NCBI GenBank assembly: GCA_029057255.1
Contig: JAICZO010000189.1
Coordinates: 1 to 8,078, forward strand
DNA length: 8,078 nt
Direction: 5' to 3'
DNA from: Muribaculaceae bacterium
GTDB lineage: Bacteria > Bacteroidota > Bacteroidia > Bacteroidales > Muribaculaceae
Below, one piece after another: positions 1-6,228 of this stretch (position 1 is the stretch's first letter; every line of letters starts with the position of its first letter). The position numbers and the translations under genes were made by a program. The notes below the pieces were generated by a model. That model saw only the letters and a list, made by a program, of their open reading frames with translations, made no database searches and was not told the DNA's origin.

Positions 1-1
1 G

Positions 2-412
2 TTGAAGACGCTCAGGCTATATAAAAAAGAGAAACTCTGCTCCACCCGCGCGATAGAACAGCTCTTCGCCGCGGGCGGAGCTGACTTTTCACGCCTGTGC
101 TACCCCCTCCGCGCGCTGGCGCGCAATAACGAACGCCGAAGCTCCGACGCTCCGGTGGCTTTTCTTATATCCGTACCCAAGAAACGACTGCGCCACGCCG
201 TCGACCGTGTGCTGATGCGCCGACGCATCCGCGAGGCATACCGACTCCAGCATCAAGGCTATGCGATGCCCGACGGCATGCGGATAGACCTCGGTTTTGT
301 ATACGTGGCAAACGACTCTATGCCTTATTCAGCCGTCGAGAAAGCTATGCGACGCATTCTCGAGGCTTTATCGCAGCACTACTCCAACACGCAAGCAACT
401 GCAGCCGACTGA
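2..412 (+). CDS. rnpA: Ribonuclease P protein component (RnpA), TTG start or 5'-partial
   Basis: This is the small basic protein subunit of RNase P, which helps the catalytic RNA remove 5' leaders from pre-tRNAs. The 136-residue product has the family layout: an opening with KKEKLCSTRAIEQLF, the SVPKK strand, then an Arg-rich helix (VDRVLMRRRIREAYRL, residues about 67-82) and a C-terminal helix with ALSQHY. In most RnpA proteins the helix carries an RNR-type signature; here the Asn position seems to be Val (RVLMRR), a mild oddity. The only start in view is TTG at 2-4, two bases from the window edge. It gives a normal-length N-terminus, so the gene may be complete, but an upstream start cannot be excluded. 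The TGA at 410-412 overlaps the presumed start of yidD. Co-location with yidD is the standard bacterial arrangement. Identity is secure; the start is not. Confidence 0.93.
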   Translation: MKTLRLYKKEKLCSTRAIEQLFAAGGADFSRLCYPLRALARNNERRSSDAPVAFLISVPKKRLRHAVDRVLMRRRIREAYRLQHQGYAMPDGMRIDLGFVYVANDSMPYSAVEKAMRRILEALSQHYSNTQATAAD

Positions 413-630
413 AACGCATCCTCACATATCTCCTCTGCCTGCCCATATATTTCTACCGAGCCTGCATATCGCCGATGTTCCCGCCGGCGTGCCGCTTCAC
501 GCCCACTTGCAGCCAGTACGCCCTCGAGGCTCTCAAGAAGCACGGCCCGGCCAAAGGACTGTATCTCGCAGTCAGACGCATACTGCGCTGTCACCCCTGG
601 GGAGGCAGCGGCTATGACCCCGTGCCATGA
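409..630 (+). CDS. yidD: Membrane protein insertion efficiency factor YidD, apparent CTG start
   Basis: YidD is a small membrane-associated protein thought to help YidC/Sec insert inner-membrane proteins. The 73-residue product has a hydrophobic/amphipathic N-terminus (LKRILTYLLCLPIYFYRA), the ISP motif, the Cys-containing core CRFTPTCSQYALEALKKHG (residues about 29-47), then RRILRCHPWGGSGYDPVP. All the conserved family blocks are present, and the length matches the usual 70-85 residues. The frame has a stop at 127-129 and then no ATG, GTG or TTG until an ATG at 475, which would delete the N-terminal segment. The best start is therefore CTG at 409-411, overlapping the rnpA TGA as CTGA and aligning with the usual Met-Lys/Arg opening of homologues. 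Its own TGA (628-630) overlaps the ATG of the next gene as ATGA, so translational coupling is likely at both ends. Identity is very sure; the start codon is inferred. Confidence 0.9.
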   Translation: MKRILTYLLCLPIYFYRACISPMFPPACRFTPTCSQYALEALKKHGPAKGLYLAVRRILRCHPWGGSGYDPVP

Positions 631-1160
631 CCCCGCCGCTCCACTCATTCGCCAACATACACGCCCACGGCATCACCGGGCCTGACACCATAACATCGGT
701 CGAGCCGCATCAGGGCATCGACGGCGACTACGGTGCGGCATGGTACAGCGTCGGCATACACCCCTGGAGCACCGCGCAGCAAGTCGACGACGGCACTATC
801 GCCGCGCTCGACAGCCTCGCCGCCGACCCGAGAGTGGTGGCCATAGGCGAGACAGGGCTTGACAAAAAGCGAGGCGGCAGCCCCGAATGTCAGGAACGCA
901 TATTCCTGCACCACGCCGCCCTTGCGGAGAAGCTCCACAAACCTCTTATAATACATTGTGTCGGGCGCTACGGCCGCATCATGGAGCTAAGACGGCAGCT
1001 CGCCCCGTCGCAGCTGTGGGTCATCCACGGCTTCTCCGGCAAAGAGGAACTTGCCCGACAGCTTGTGGCGGCAGGATTCGGCATATCTCTCGGCCGCCGG
1101 AGTCAGGCATCTCTCAAGGACATTCTCCCGCCCGAAAGAGTATTTTTTGAGACAGATTGA
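627..1160 (+). CDS. TatD-family metal-dependent hydrolase, C-terminally short
   Basis: This belongs to the TatD family of TIM-barrel metal-dependent hydrolases, several of which are DNases; the physiological substrate here is unknown. The 177-residue product shows the expected ligands in order: HAH (residues 12-14), the GIHPW motif (His45), GETGLDK (Glu75), IIHC (His110), IHGF (His134) and the terminal ETD (Asp177). The protein ends exactly at that Asp, whereas Bacteroidota homologues as I know them continue for about 30-40 residues after ETD with closing helices. The metal site thus looks intact but the barrel lacks its last helix, so it may be a recent truncation, or the gene may have lost function. 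The ATG at 627 overlaps the yidD stop (ATGA), so the two are probably translated in a coupled way. The TGA stop at 1158-1160 lies within a promoter for the downstream operon. Family assignment is confident; activity is uncertain. Confidence 0.85.
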   Translation: MTPPLHSFANIHAHGITGPDTITSVEPHQGIDGDYGAAWYSVGIHPWSTAQQVDDGTIAALDSLAADPRVVAIGETGLDKKRGGSPECQERIFLHHAALAEKLHKPLIIHCVGRYGRIMELRRQLAPSQLWVIHGFSGKEELARQLVAAGFGISLGRRSQASLKDILPPERVFFETD

Positions 1161-1189
1161 CTATTATAGCGAATTTTTTGTTATTTTTG
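1157..1189 (+). promoter_or_regulatory. Bacteroidota-type promoter for the tolC export operon
   Basis: A TTG at 1157-1159 and TATTTTTG at 1182-1189 match the Bacteroidota primary-sigma consensus (-33 TTTG/TTG, -7 TAnnTTTG). Their starts are 25 bases apart, which suits that consensus. The surrounding DNA turns abruptly AT-rich. Transcription would begin near 1195, leaving a leader of about 105 bases before the TolC start. The -33 element overlaps the end of tatD. No experimental start site is known to me. Confidence 0.65.
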
Positions 1190-1201
1190 CAGGCTATAGC
1201 G
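1161..1201 (+). promoter_or_regulatory. Paired CTAT/ATAGCG elements flanking the -7 box
   Basis: CTATTATAGCG at 1161-1171 and CTATAGCG at 1194-1201 are near copies on either side of the -7 box. The shared TAGCG parts are 30 bases apart, close to three helical turns. CTATAG is itself palindromic. The layout would suit a regulator binding both sides of the core promoter, but two short AT-rich matches can arise by chance. Confidence 0.25.
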
Positions 1202-1242
1202 CCGGACTGAACCTTCTCCCCGGGCGCAAAGTTATATAATAG

Positions 1243-1266
1243 GCAGGAGCGGAATTCCGCCTCTGC
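1243..1266. promoter_or_regulatory. 24-base imperfect palindrome in the presumed tolC leader
   Basis: The 12 bases at 1243-1254 (GCAGGAGCGGAA) are nearly the reverse complement of 1255-1266 (TTCCGCCTCTGC). The inner ten bases, CGGAATTCCG, are a perfect palindrome. As RNA it can fold with one G-U pair and one A-C mismatch around an AATT loop. It is not followed by a T-run, so it does not look like a terminator. It lies 33 bases before the TolC ATG and could be an operator for a dimeric repressor or a leader hairpin. Confidence 0.45.
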
Positions 1267-1299
1267 AATTCTAACGTTTTCAACACCTAATCCTACTTT

Positions 1300-2808
1300 A
1301 TGATGAGGCTGATGTCATATATCACAAACCTCCGCTGCTGCGCCTTGGCCATGATTGTCGGTGCGGCAGCGTCAGTCAGCGCCGCGACAGGCGACGACAC
1401 GGAAGCGCCCAAAGTGCTGCCCGGCGTCACCACGCTTGAGACGTTCCGTCAGATGGCACTCGAGAGCAACAAGCAGCTTATGATGTCGCGCGAGCGCATA
1501 CGCAAGGCCGAGTATCAGAAGAAAGAAGCCTTCGCGGCCTACCTGCCCGGCATCGATTTCGCCGGCGGATACGTCTACAACCAGCGCGAGCTGTCGATTT
1601 TCGACTCCGACCAGCTGCTGCCGACAAAGACTTTCGACCCGGCGACGCAGTCATACCAGTTCAACATTGTCAAGAACCCCGTCACAGGCGAGCCTATAAA
1701 AGGCCCCGACGGCCAGTACATACCCACCACGGTGGCACTCATCCCCAAGGAGGCTATGACATATGACATCCACAACGTCTTCTTCGGCGCCATCACGCTT
1801 ACCCAGCCCATATTCATGGGCGGCAAGATTGTGGCCATGAACAAGCTCGCCAAAGCTGCCGAGAACGCCGCTCGCGAGCTGCATGTATCCGAGGCCGAGA
1901 ATGTCATCTATGCCGTCGACGCGGCATATTGGCAGGTCGTGTCGCTCAAAGCGAAGTACCGTCTCGCCACGAGCTATGTCAATCTCCTTGACTCGCTCTG
2001 CCACAACGTGCACCTCATGGTCGAGGAAGGCGTGGCCACACGCAGCGACGCCCTCAGCGTCGACGTCAAGCTCAATGCCGCCCAGGTCGACCTCACCAAG
2101 GTTGAGAACGGCCTCGTGCTCAGCCGCATGGCGCTCGCACAGGTATGCGGCCTGCCCGTCAACGCACAGTTCACCCTCGCCGACGAAGACAACGACACCC
2201 CCGTGCCCGCTCCCGGCGTAGAGCCTCAGGGAGGCTACGACATGGAGGCCGTCTACGAGCAGCGCCCCGACCTGCGCGCCCTCGCCCAGGGTGTCGAGGC
2301 CACACGCCAGCAGAAACGCGTGGCACTGTCGTCGATGCTGCCCAACGTCGCCCTCATAGGCTCGTATGAATTCTCCAACCCCAACATGTTCAACGGCTTC
2401 TCCAAGCGCTTCAAGGGTGCCTTCAGCGTCGGCGCAATGGTCACCATACCCATATGGCACTGGGGCGGCAACTACAACAAGTACCGCGCAGCCAAGAGCG
2501 AGGAAATCATGAGCGAGCTGCGCCTCGAAAACGCCAAGGAGCTTGTCGAGCTGCAGGTAAGCCAGGCATCGTTCAAGACCCAGGAGGCTTACAAGACATA
2601 CCGCATGACCATGACCAACCTCGCCAAGGCCGACGAGAACCTGCGCACGGCAAACCTCGCCTTCCGCGAGGGTGTAGCCACCACCGACAACGTCATGGAA
2701 GCGCAGACAGCATGGCTCAAGGCACACTCCGAGCAGATCGATGCCCTGATTGACATCCAGCTCTGCCAGACATATCTGAGCAAGGCCCTCGGCACTCTTT
2801 ACAAATGA
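1300..2808 (+). CDS. TolC-family outer-membrane efflux channel
   Basis: This is an outer-membrane factor that would trimerise into a periplasm-spanning tunnel and serve as the exit duct for the adaptor and permeases encoded next. The 502-residue product has a cleavable signal peptide (hydrophobic stretch about residues 13-29, likely cut after SVSA). Two OEP repeats of helical, coiled-coil character follow: the first includes residues about 44-80 and 168-225, with the typical LTQPIFMGGKI strand-turn, and the second covers about 300-500. The Lys- and Asp-containing insert between residues about 95 and 155 is of a kind common in Bacteroidota TolC proteins. In-frame ATGs occur at 1300, 1303 and 1312; the first was chosen and all keep the signal peptide. 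A promoter and a palindrome lie in the 139 bases upstream. The downstream gap to the adaptor is 43 bases with no terminator, so they are probably co-transcribed. The substrate cannot be read from this protein. Confidence 0.92.
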   Translation: MMRLMSYITNLRCCALAMIVGAAASVSAATGDDTEAPKVLPGVTTLETFRQMALESNKQLMMSRERIRKAEYQKKEAFAAYLPGIDFAGGYVYNQRELSIFDSDQLLPTKTFDPATQSYQFNIVKNPVTGEPIKGPDGQYIPTTVALIPKEAMTYDIHNVFFGAITLTQPIFMGGKIVAMNKLAKAAENAARELHVSEAENVIYAVDAAYWQVVSLKAKYRLATSYVNLLDSLCHNVHLMVEEGVATRSDALSVDVKLNAAQVDLTKVENGLVLSRMALAQVCGLPVNAQFTLADEDNDTPVPAPGVEPQGGYDMEAVYEQRPDLRALAQGVEATRQQKRVALSSMLPNVALIGSYEFSNPNMFNGFSKRFKGAFSVGAMVTIPIWHWGGNYNKYRAAKSEEIMSELRLENAKELVELQVSQASFKTQEAYKTYRMTMTNLAKADENLRTANLAFREGVATTDNVMEAQTAWLKAHSEQIDALIDIQLCQTYLSKALGTLYK

Positions 2809-2851
2809 TTCTTCAATCACATTATACCGCTAACAGAAACCCCATACCAAT

Positions 2852-3856
2852 ATGCAACCGGACAACACTCAGGAAAAACGCGCCAACCGCACTCTGCTCT
2901 TGACAATGGCTGTCGTTGTGGCAGCAGTCCTCATCATAGCCGTCATCGGCTTTATATTCATGAACCGACCTGACAGCTATATCGAAGGACAGGTCGAAGG
3001 CACACACATCCGCATATCGGGCAAGCTCCCGGGACGCGTGGCCGAACTCTACGTACAGGAGGGCGACACCGTCAAGGCCGGCGACACTCTCGTGCACATC
3101 CACTCGTCGATAGCCGACGCACAGCTCGGACAGGCCGAGGCCATGCGCACTGTGGCCGAGGCTCAGAACCGTAAGGTCGACGCAGGCACCCGCAGCCAGA
3201 TCATCAATGCCGCAGCCGACCTGCTCCGCCAGGCCGAGGCTGCCGAGACCATAACCCGCAAGACATACGAGCGCATGGAGCGTCTCTTCAAGGAGGGTGT
3301 CATCTCCGAGCAGAAGCGCGACGAGGCCAAGGCCGCATACGACGCCGCCGTCGCCGCCAAGGACGCTGCCGCAAGCCAGCTCTCGCTCGCCAAGGCAGGC
3401 GCACAGCAGGAAGACAAGCTGTCGGCCGCAGCAATGGTGAGCGCCGCTTCAAGCGGTGTCGACCAGGTGCAGGCCGTCCTCGAGGACAGCTATCTCACCG
3501 CGCCCTTCGACGGCACCATCGACCAGATTTATCCCGAGACAGGCGAGCTCGTGTCGCTCGGCGCTCCTATCATGAGCCTCCTGCGCACCGATGACCGATG
3601 GGTCACATTCAACGTGCGCGAGGAACTCCTCAACGACATGCCTATGGGCCACGAGATGAAAGTGATGATTCCCGCCCTCGGCAAGAAAGAAATAAACGTC
3701 AAGATTTACTATATCCGCGACATGGGCAGCTACGCCACATGGCGCTCTACCAAGTCGACAGGCAGCTACGACAGCCGCACCTTCCAGATCAAGGCACGCC
3801 CCACCGAAGATGTGCCCGGTCTTCGCCCCGGCATGTCGGCAGTCTTCGAACAATAA
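2852..3856 (+). CDS. HlyD/YbhG-type periplasmic adaptor (membrane fusion protein)
   Basis: This periplasmic adaptor would link inner-membrane permeases to the TolC channel. The 334-residue protein has one N-terminal membrane anchor (residues about 14-37), then half of a lipoyl/barrel-sandwich domain (YIEGQVEGTHIRISGKLPG through GDTVKAGDTL, about 43-80). A long Ala-rich, Glu/Lys-rich coiled-coil hairpin follows (about 85-207), then the second lipoyl half (LTAPFDGTIDQIYPETGELV, about 215-234) and a beta-barrel with ATWRSTKSTGSYDSRTFQIK (about 295-314), ending in LRPGMSAVF. The ATWR and RPGMS motifs resemble the YbhG/YhiI branch that works with ABC-2 permeases rather than RND or MFS pumps. It starts at ATG 2852 with an A/C-rich leader and no Shine-Dalgarno sequence. 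Its stop lies 13 bases before the first permease. Assignment is firm; the partner permeases are inferred from order. Confidence 0.93.
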   Translation: MQPDNTQEKRANRTLLLTMAVVVAAVLIIAVIGFIFMNRPDSYIEGQVEGTHIRISGKLPGRVAELYVQEGDTVKAGDTLVHIHSSIADAQLGQAEAMRTVAEAQNRKVDAGTRSQIINAAADLLRQAEAAETITRKTYERMERLFKEGVISEQKRDEAKAAYDAAVAAKDAAASQLSLAKAGAQQEDKLSAAAMVSAASSGVDQVQAVLEDSYLTAPFDGTIDQIYPETGELVSLGAPIMSLLRTDDRWVTFNVREELLNDMPMGHEMKVMIPALGKKEINVKIYYIRDMGSYATWRSTKSTGSYDSRTFQIKARPTEDVPGLRPGMSAVFEQ

Positions 3857-3869
3857 GCTCTGACCTGCA

Positions 3870-5033
3870 ATGTCTCTCGGATTCATACAAGGAGTACGGC
3901 GCGAAGTGCGGCAGATGACGTCGAGGAGGATGTATCTCTTCGGCATGGTCATCGTGCCCGTCTTCATAGCCATATTCTTCCTGAGCATACTCAACAAGGG
4001 TCTGCCCGAGCAGGTGCCCACGGCAGTGGTCGACCTCGACCACTCGTCGATGTCGCGCTCGGTCACACGCTCGCTGCGTGCGCTGCAGCTCCTTGACATC
4101 ACCCACTACAGCGAGAGCTACGACGACGCGCTCGACGACGTGCGCGACGGGTCTATCTTCGGCTTCTTCGTCATACCGGCCAACTTCGAGAAGGACGCCC
4201 TCGCCGGCAAATCGCCCACGCTCGAGTACTACACCAACATGACCTACTTCGTGCCCGGCACCCTGTCGTTCAAAGGCTTCAAGACCGTCGCCGTGGCCAC
4301 TTCCGGCGGCGTCGTCAAGGAGACACTCGTGTCGCTCGGCGTCAGCCCCGAGACCATCACCGACGTCATACAGCCGGTGGCCATAGACCAGTTCCCGCTC
4401 AACAACCCGTGGATGAACTACGCCATCTACCTGTGCCCGTCGTTCACGATGTGCACCTTCGTGCTGATGATAATGCTGATGACGGTCTTCTCTATCACTA
4501 TGGAGATAAAGAACGGCACATCGGTCGAGTGGCTCGCCGTGGCACGCGGACGCATGAGCGTGGCGCTCTGCTCCAAGCTACTGCCTCAGACAGTGATATA
4601 CTTCTGCGTCGGGCTTTTCATCCTGTGGGTGCTCTTCGGCTACGCGCATTTCCCGCTCAACGGCTCTCTCGGCTGGATGATAGCCGCCACTTTCATCACC
4701 GTCATCGCCTCGCAGAGCTTCGCACTCTTCATCTGCTCGGTGGTGCCGAACCCGCGCCTGTCGTTCAGTCTGTGCGCCCTCTTCGGCATCCTCTCCTTCT
4801 CCTTCACCGGCTTCTCGTTCCCGGTGCAGAGCATGTACGGCTACCTTGCCGTCTTCAGCTGGTTTGCCCCGATACGCTACTGGTTCCTCATCTATATCAA
4901 CGAGGCACTCAACGGCGTAGGCCTGTACTACTCGCGCCTGTACTTCGCGGCGCTGCTGCTCTTCCCCTTCGGAGCTGCCGCCATGATGTGGAATCTCCGC
5001 CGGGCATGTCTCAAACCCGTATATGTGCCTTGA
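3870..5033 (+). CDS. ABC-2 type transporter permease (first of pair)
   Basis: This inner-membrane permease is of the ABC-2 family (YhhJ/YbhR/YbhS-like). The 387-residue protein has a first membrane helix at about residues 21-43, then a large extracytoplasmic domain (about 45-180) opening with the PTAVVDLDHSSMSRS motif that is typical of this family. Five further hydrophobic segments follow at about 183-211, 238-260, 266-290, 296-316 and 353-375. The VPNPRLSFSL and SFTGFSFPVQSM segments match the conserved membrane core of ABC-2 exporters. There is no Walker A or ABC signature motif, so it cannot supply ATP hydrolysis itself. It sits 13 bases after the adaptor and 1 base before the second permease, so the two are probably subunits of one heterodimer. 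Substrate is unknown; members of the family export drugs, lipids or peptides. Confidence 0.92.
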   Translation: MSLGFIQGVRREVRQMTSRRMYLFGMVIVPVFIAIFFLSILNKGLPEQVPTAVVDLDHSSMSRSVTRSLRALQLLDITHYSESYDDALDDVRDGSIFGFFVIPANFEKDALAGKSPTLEYYTNMTYFVPGTLSFKGFKTVAVATSGGVVKETLVSLGVSPETITDVIQPVAIDQFPLNNPWMNYAIYLCPSFTMCTFVLMIMLMTVFSITMEIKNGTSVEWLAVARGRMSVALCSKLLPQTVIYFCVGLFILWVLFGYAHFPLNGSLGWMIAATFITVIASQSFALFICSVVPNPRLSFSLCALFGILSFSFTGFSFPVQSMYGYLAVFSWFAPIRYWFLIYINEALNGVGLYYSRLYFAALLLFPFGAAAMMWNLRRACLKPVYVP

Positions 5034-5034
5034 C

Positions 5035-6222
5035 ATGAACGTTCTCACGAAAATAACCCGATGGGCCGCCGGTCTCGGCCGCGTCTTCCGCAACGAACTG
5101 CGCCTTATCGTACGCGACCCCGGCGTGCTGCTCTTCTTCGTGGCACTGCCGCTGGCCTACCCCATCGTCTACACACTGATATACAACCCCGAAGTCGTGC
5201 GCAAGCTGCCCGTGGCCGTCGTCGACAACTCGTGCACTGCCGACTCGCGCAACTTCGTCCGCATGGCCGAGGCAAGCCCCTCTATCGAAATCTACGCCTA
5301 CTGCCCCAACATGGCCGACGCCAAGGAGCTGATGGCAGAGGGCAAAGTGTTCGGCATCATGCAGATACCGGGCAACTACGCCAAGTGCATAGGCCGCGGC
5401 GAGCAGGCACACGTCGAGTTCTACGCCGACATGAGCCTCCTGCTGCGCTTCCGCACCTTCGTCTCGGCTCTGACCGACCTGCAGCTCGAAATAATAAGCG
5501 ACATCACCGGCGAGCGCATATCGCAGGCCGGACTCGAGTCGCTCGCCGCCGGCGGCAGCCTGCCCGTCAAGAGCGAGAGCAATTTCCTTGGCGACACCGA
5601 GCAGGGCTTCGCCTCGTTTGTCATCCCCGGCATCGTCATCCTCATCCTGCAGCAGAGTATGATTCTCGGCATAACCATGCTCGGAGGCACGTCGCGCGAG
5701 CGCCGCAGACGCAACGGCGGCATCGACCCCAAGGAGGTGGCAGGCGTCGGAGCCACGGCCACGATTTTCGGCAAGGCGCTGTGCTACACGGTGTTCTACT
5801 TCCCTCTGACTATCTACATCATGCGCTATATCCCCGAGATTTTCAACCTGCCGCACTACGGGTCGGCGGTCGACTATCTGCTGTTCATCTTCCCGATGCT
5901 GCTCTCGACGGCATTCCTGGGGCTCACGCTCAACATCGCCATGCGCGAGCGTGAGAGCGCCTTCATCATCATCGTGTTCACGTCGGTGGTGTTCCTGTTC
6001 CTGTCAGGTCTGACATGGCCGCGCTACGCCATGAACGAGCTGTGGACATGGGTCGGCAACTGCGTCCCCGCCGTATGGGGCGTCGAAGGCTTCATACGCA
6101 TCAACAGCAACGCCGCGACACTGCCCGAAGTCGCGCCGGCATTCAAAGCCATGTGGATACTGACAGCCGTCTATATGCTGACTGCATTGTGGACCGAAAA
6201 AATGCTGCGCAGCAAAGCCTGA
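5035..6222 (+). CDS. ABC-2 type transporter permease (second of pair)
   Basis: This is the second ABC-2 family permease, with 395 residues from the chosen start. The layout mirrors its neighbour: a first helix at about residues 30-48, an extracytoplasmic domain (about 50-190) opening with PVAVVDNSCTADSRNFVRM, then hydrophobic segments at about 194-217, 243-265, 280-303, 306-328 and 371-388. The short RERRRRN loop after the second helix is cytoplasmic in character, and FLSGLTWPRYAMN matches the conserved ABC-2 core. ATG at 5035 gives a 1-base gap from the previous stop. ATG at 5023 would add MCLD and overlap the neighbour by 11 bases; I prefer 5035 because the longer N-terminus looks unlike the family. 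The two permeases differ clearly in sequence, so this is an old duplication or heterodimer rather than a recent copy. No nucleotide-binding domain is present. Confidence 0.9.
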   Translation: MNVLTKITRWAAGLGRVFRNELRLIVRDPGVLLFFVALPLAYPIVYTLIYNPEVVRKLPVAVVDNSCTADSRNFVRMAEASPSIEIYAYCPNMADAKELMAEGKVFGIMQIPGNYAKCIGRGEQAHVEFYADMSLLLRFRTFVSALTDLQLEIISDITGERISQAGLESLAAGGSLPVKSESNFLGDTEQGFASFVIPGIVILILQQSMILGITMLGGTSRERRRRNGGIDPKEVAGVGATATIFGKALCYTVFYFPLTIYIMRYIPEIFNLPHYGSAVDYLLFIFPMLLSTAFLGLTLNIAMRERESAFIIIVFTSVVFLFLSGLTWPRYAMNELWTWVGNCVPAVWGVEGFIRINSNAATLPEVAPAFKAMWILTAVYMLTALWTEKMLRSKA

Positions 6223-6228
6223 GCCATC

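Noticed and set aside
340..412. A programmed frameshift joining RnpA to YidD
   Set aside because: No slippery heptamer is visible in the overlap, and a simple CTG reinitiation at the overlapping stop explains the arrangement.
1051..1239. A 62-codon plus-strand open frame crossing the end of tatD, considered as a small gene or the missing TatD C-terminus
   Set aside because: It starts inside tatD in another frame, shows no TatD-like ending, and runs through the predicted promoter.
1235..1240. TATAAT, a classical sigma-70 -10 look-alike before tolC
   Set aside because: Bacteroidota primary sigma uses TAnnTTTG, and no suitable -35 is visible; the box at 1182-1189 is the better candidate.
1243..1266. 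The leader palindrome as an intrinsic terminator for tatD
   Set aside because: No T-run follows, the loop is only AATT, and it lies about 85 bases after the stop and downstream of a predicted promoter.
1651..2820. A 389-codon minus-strand open frame opposite the TolC gene
   Set aside because: It is a mirror of codon bias in a clear TolC coding sequence; its product shows no family features.
5011..5856. Minus-strand and alternative plus-frame open stretches over the second permease (also 5061-5954)
   Set aside because: Low-complexity Arg/Ala/His-rich translations within a well-recognised permease gene; shadows of high GC.
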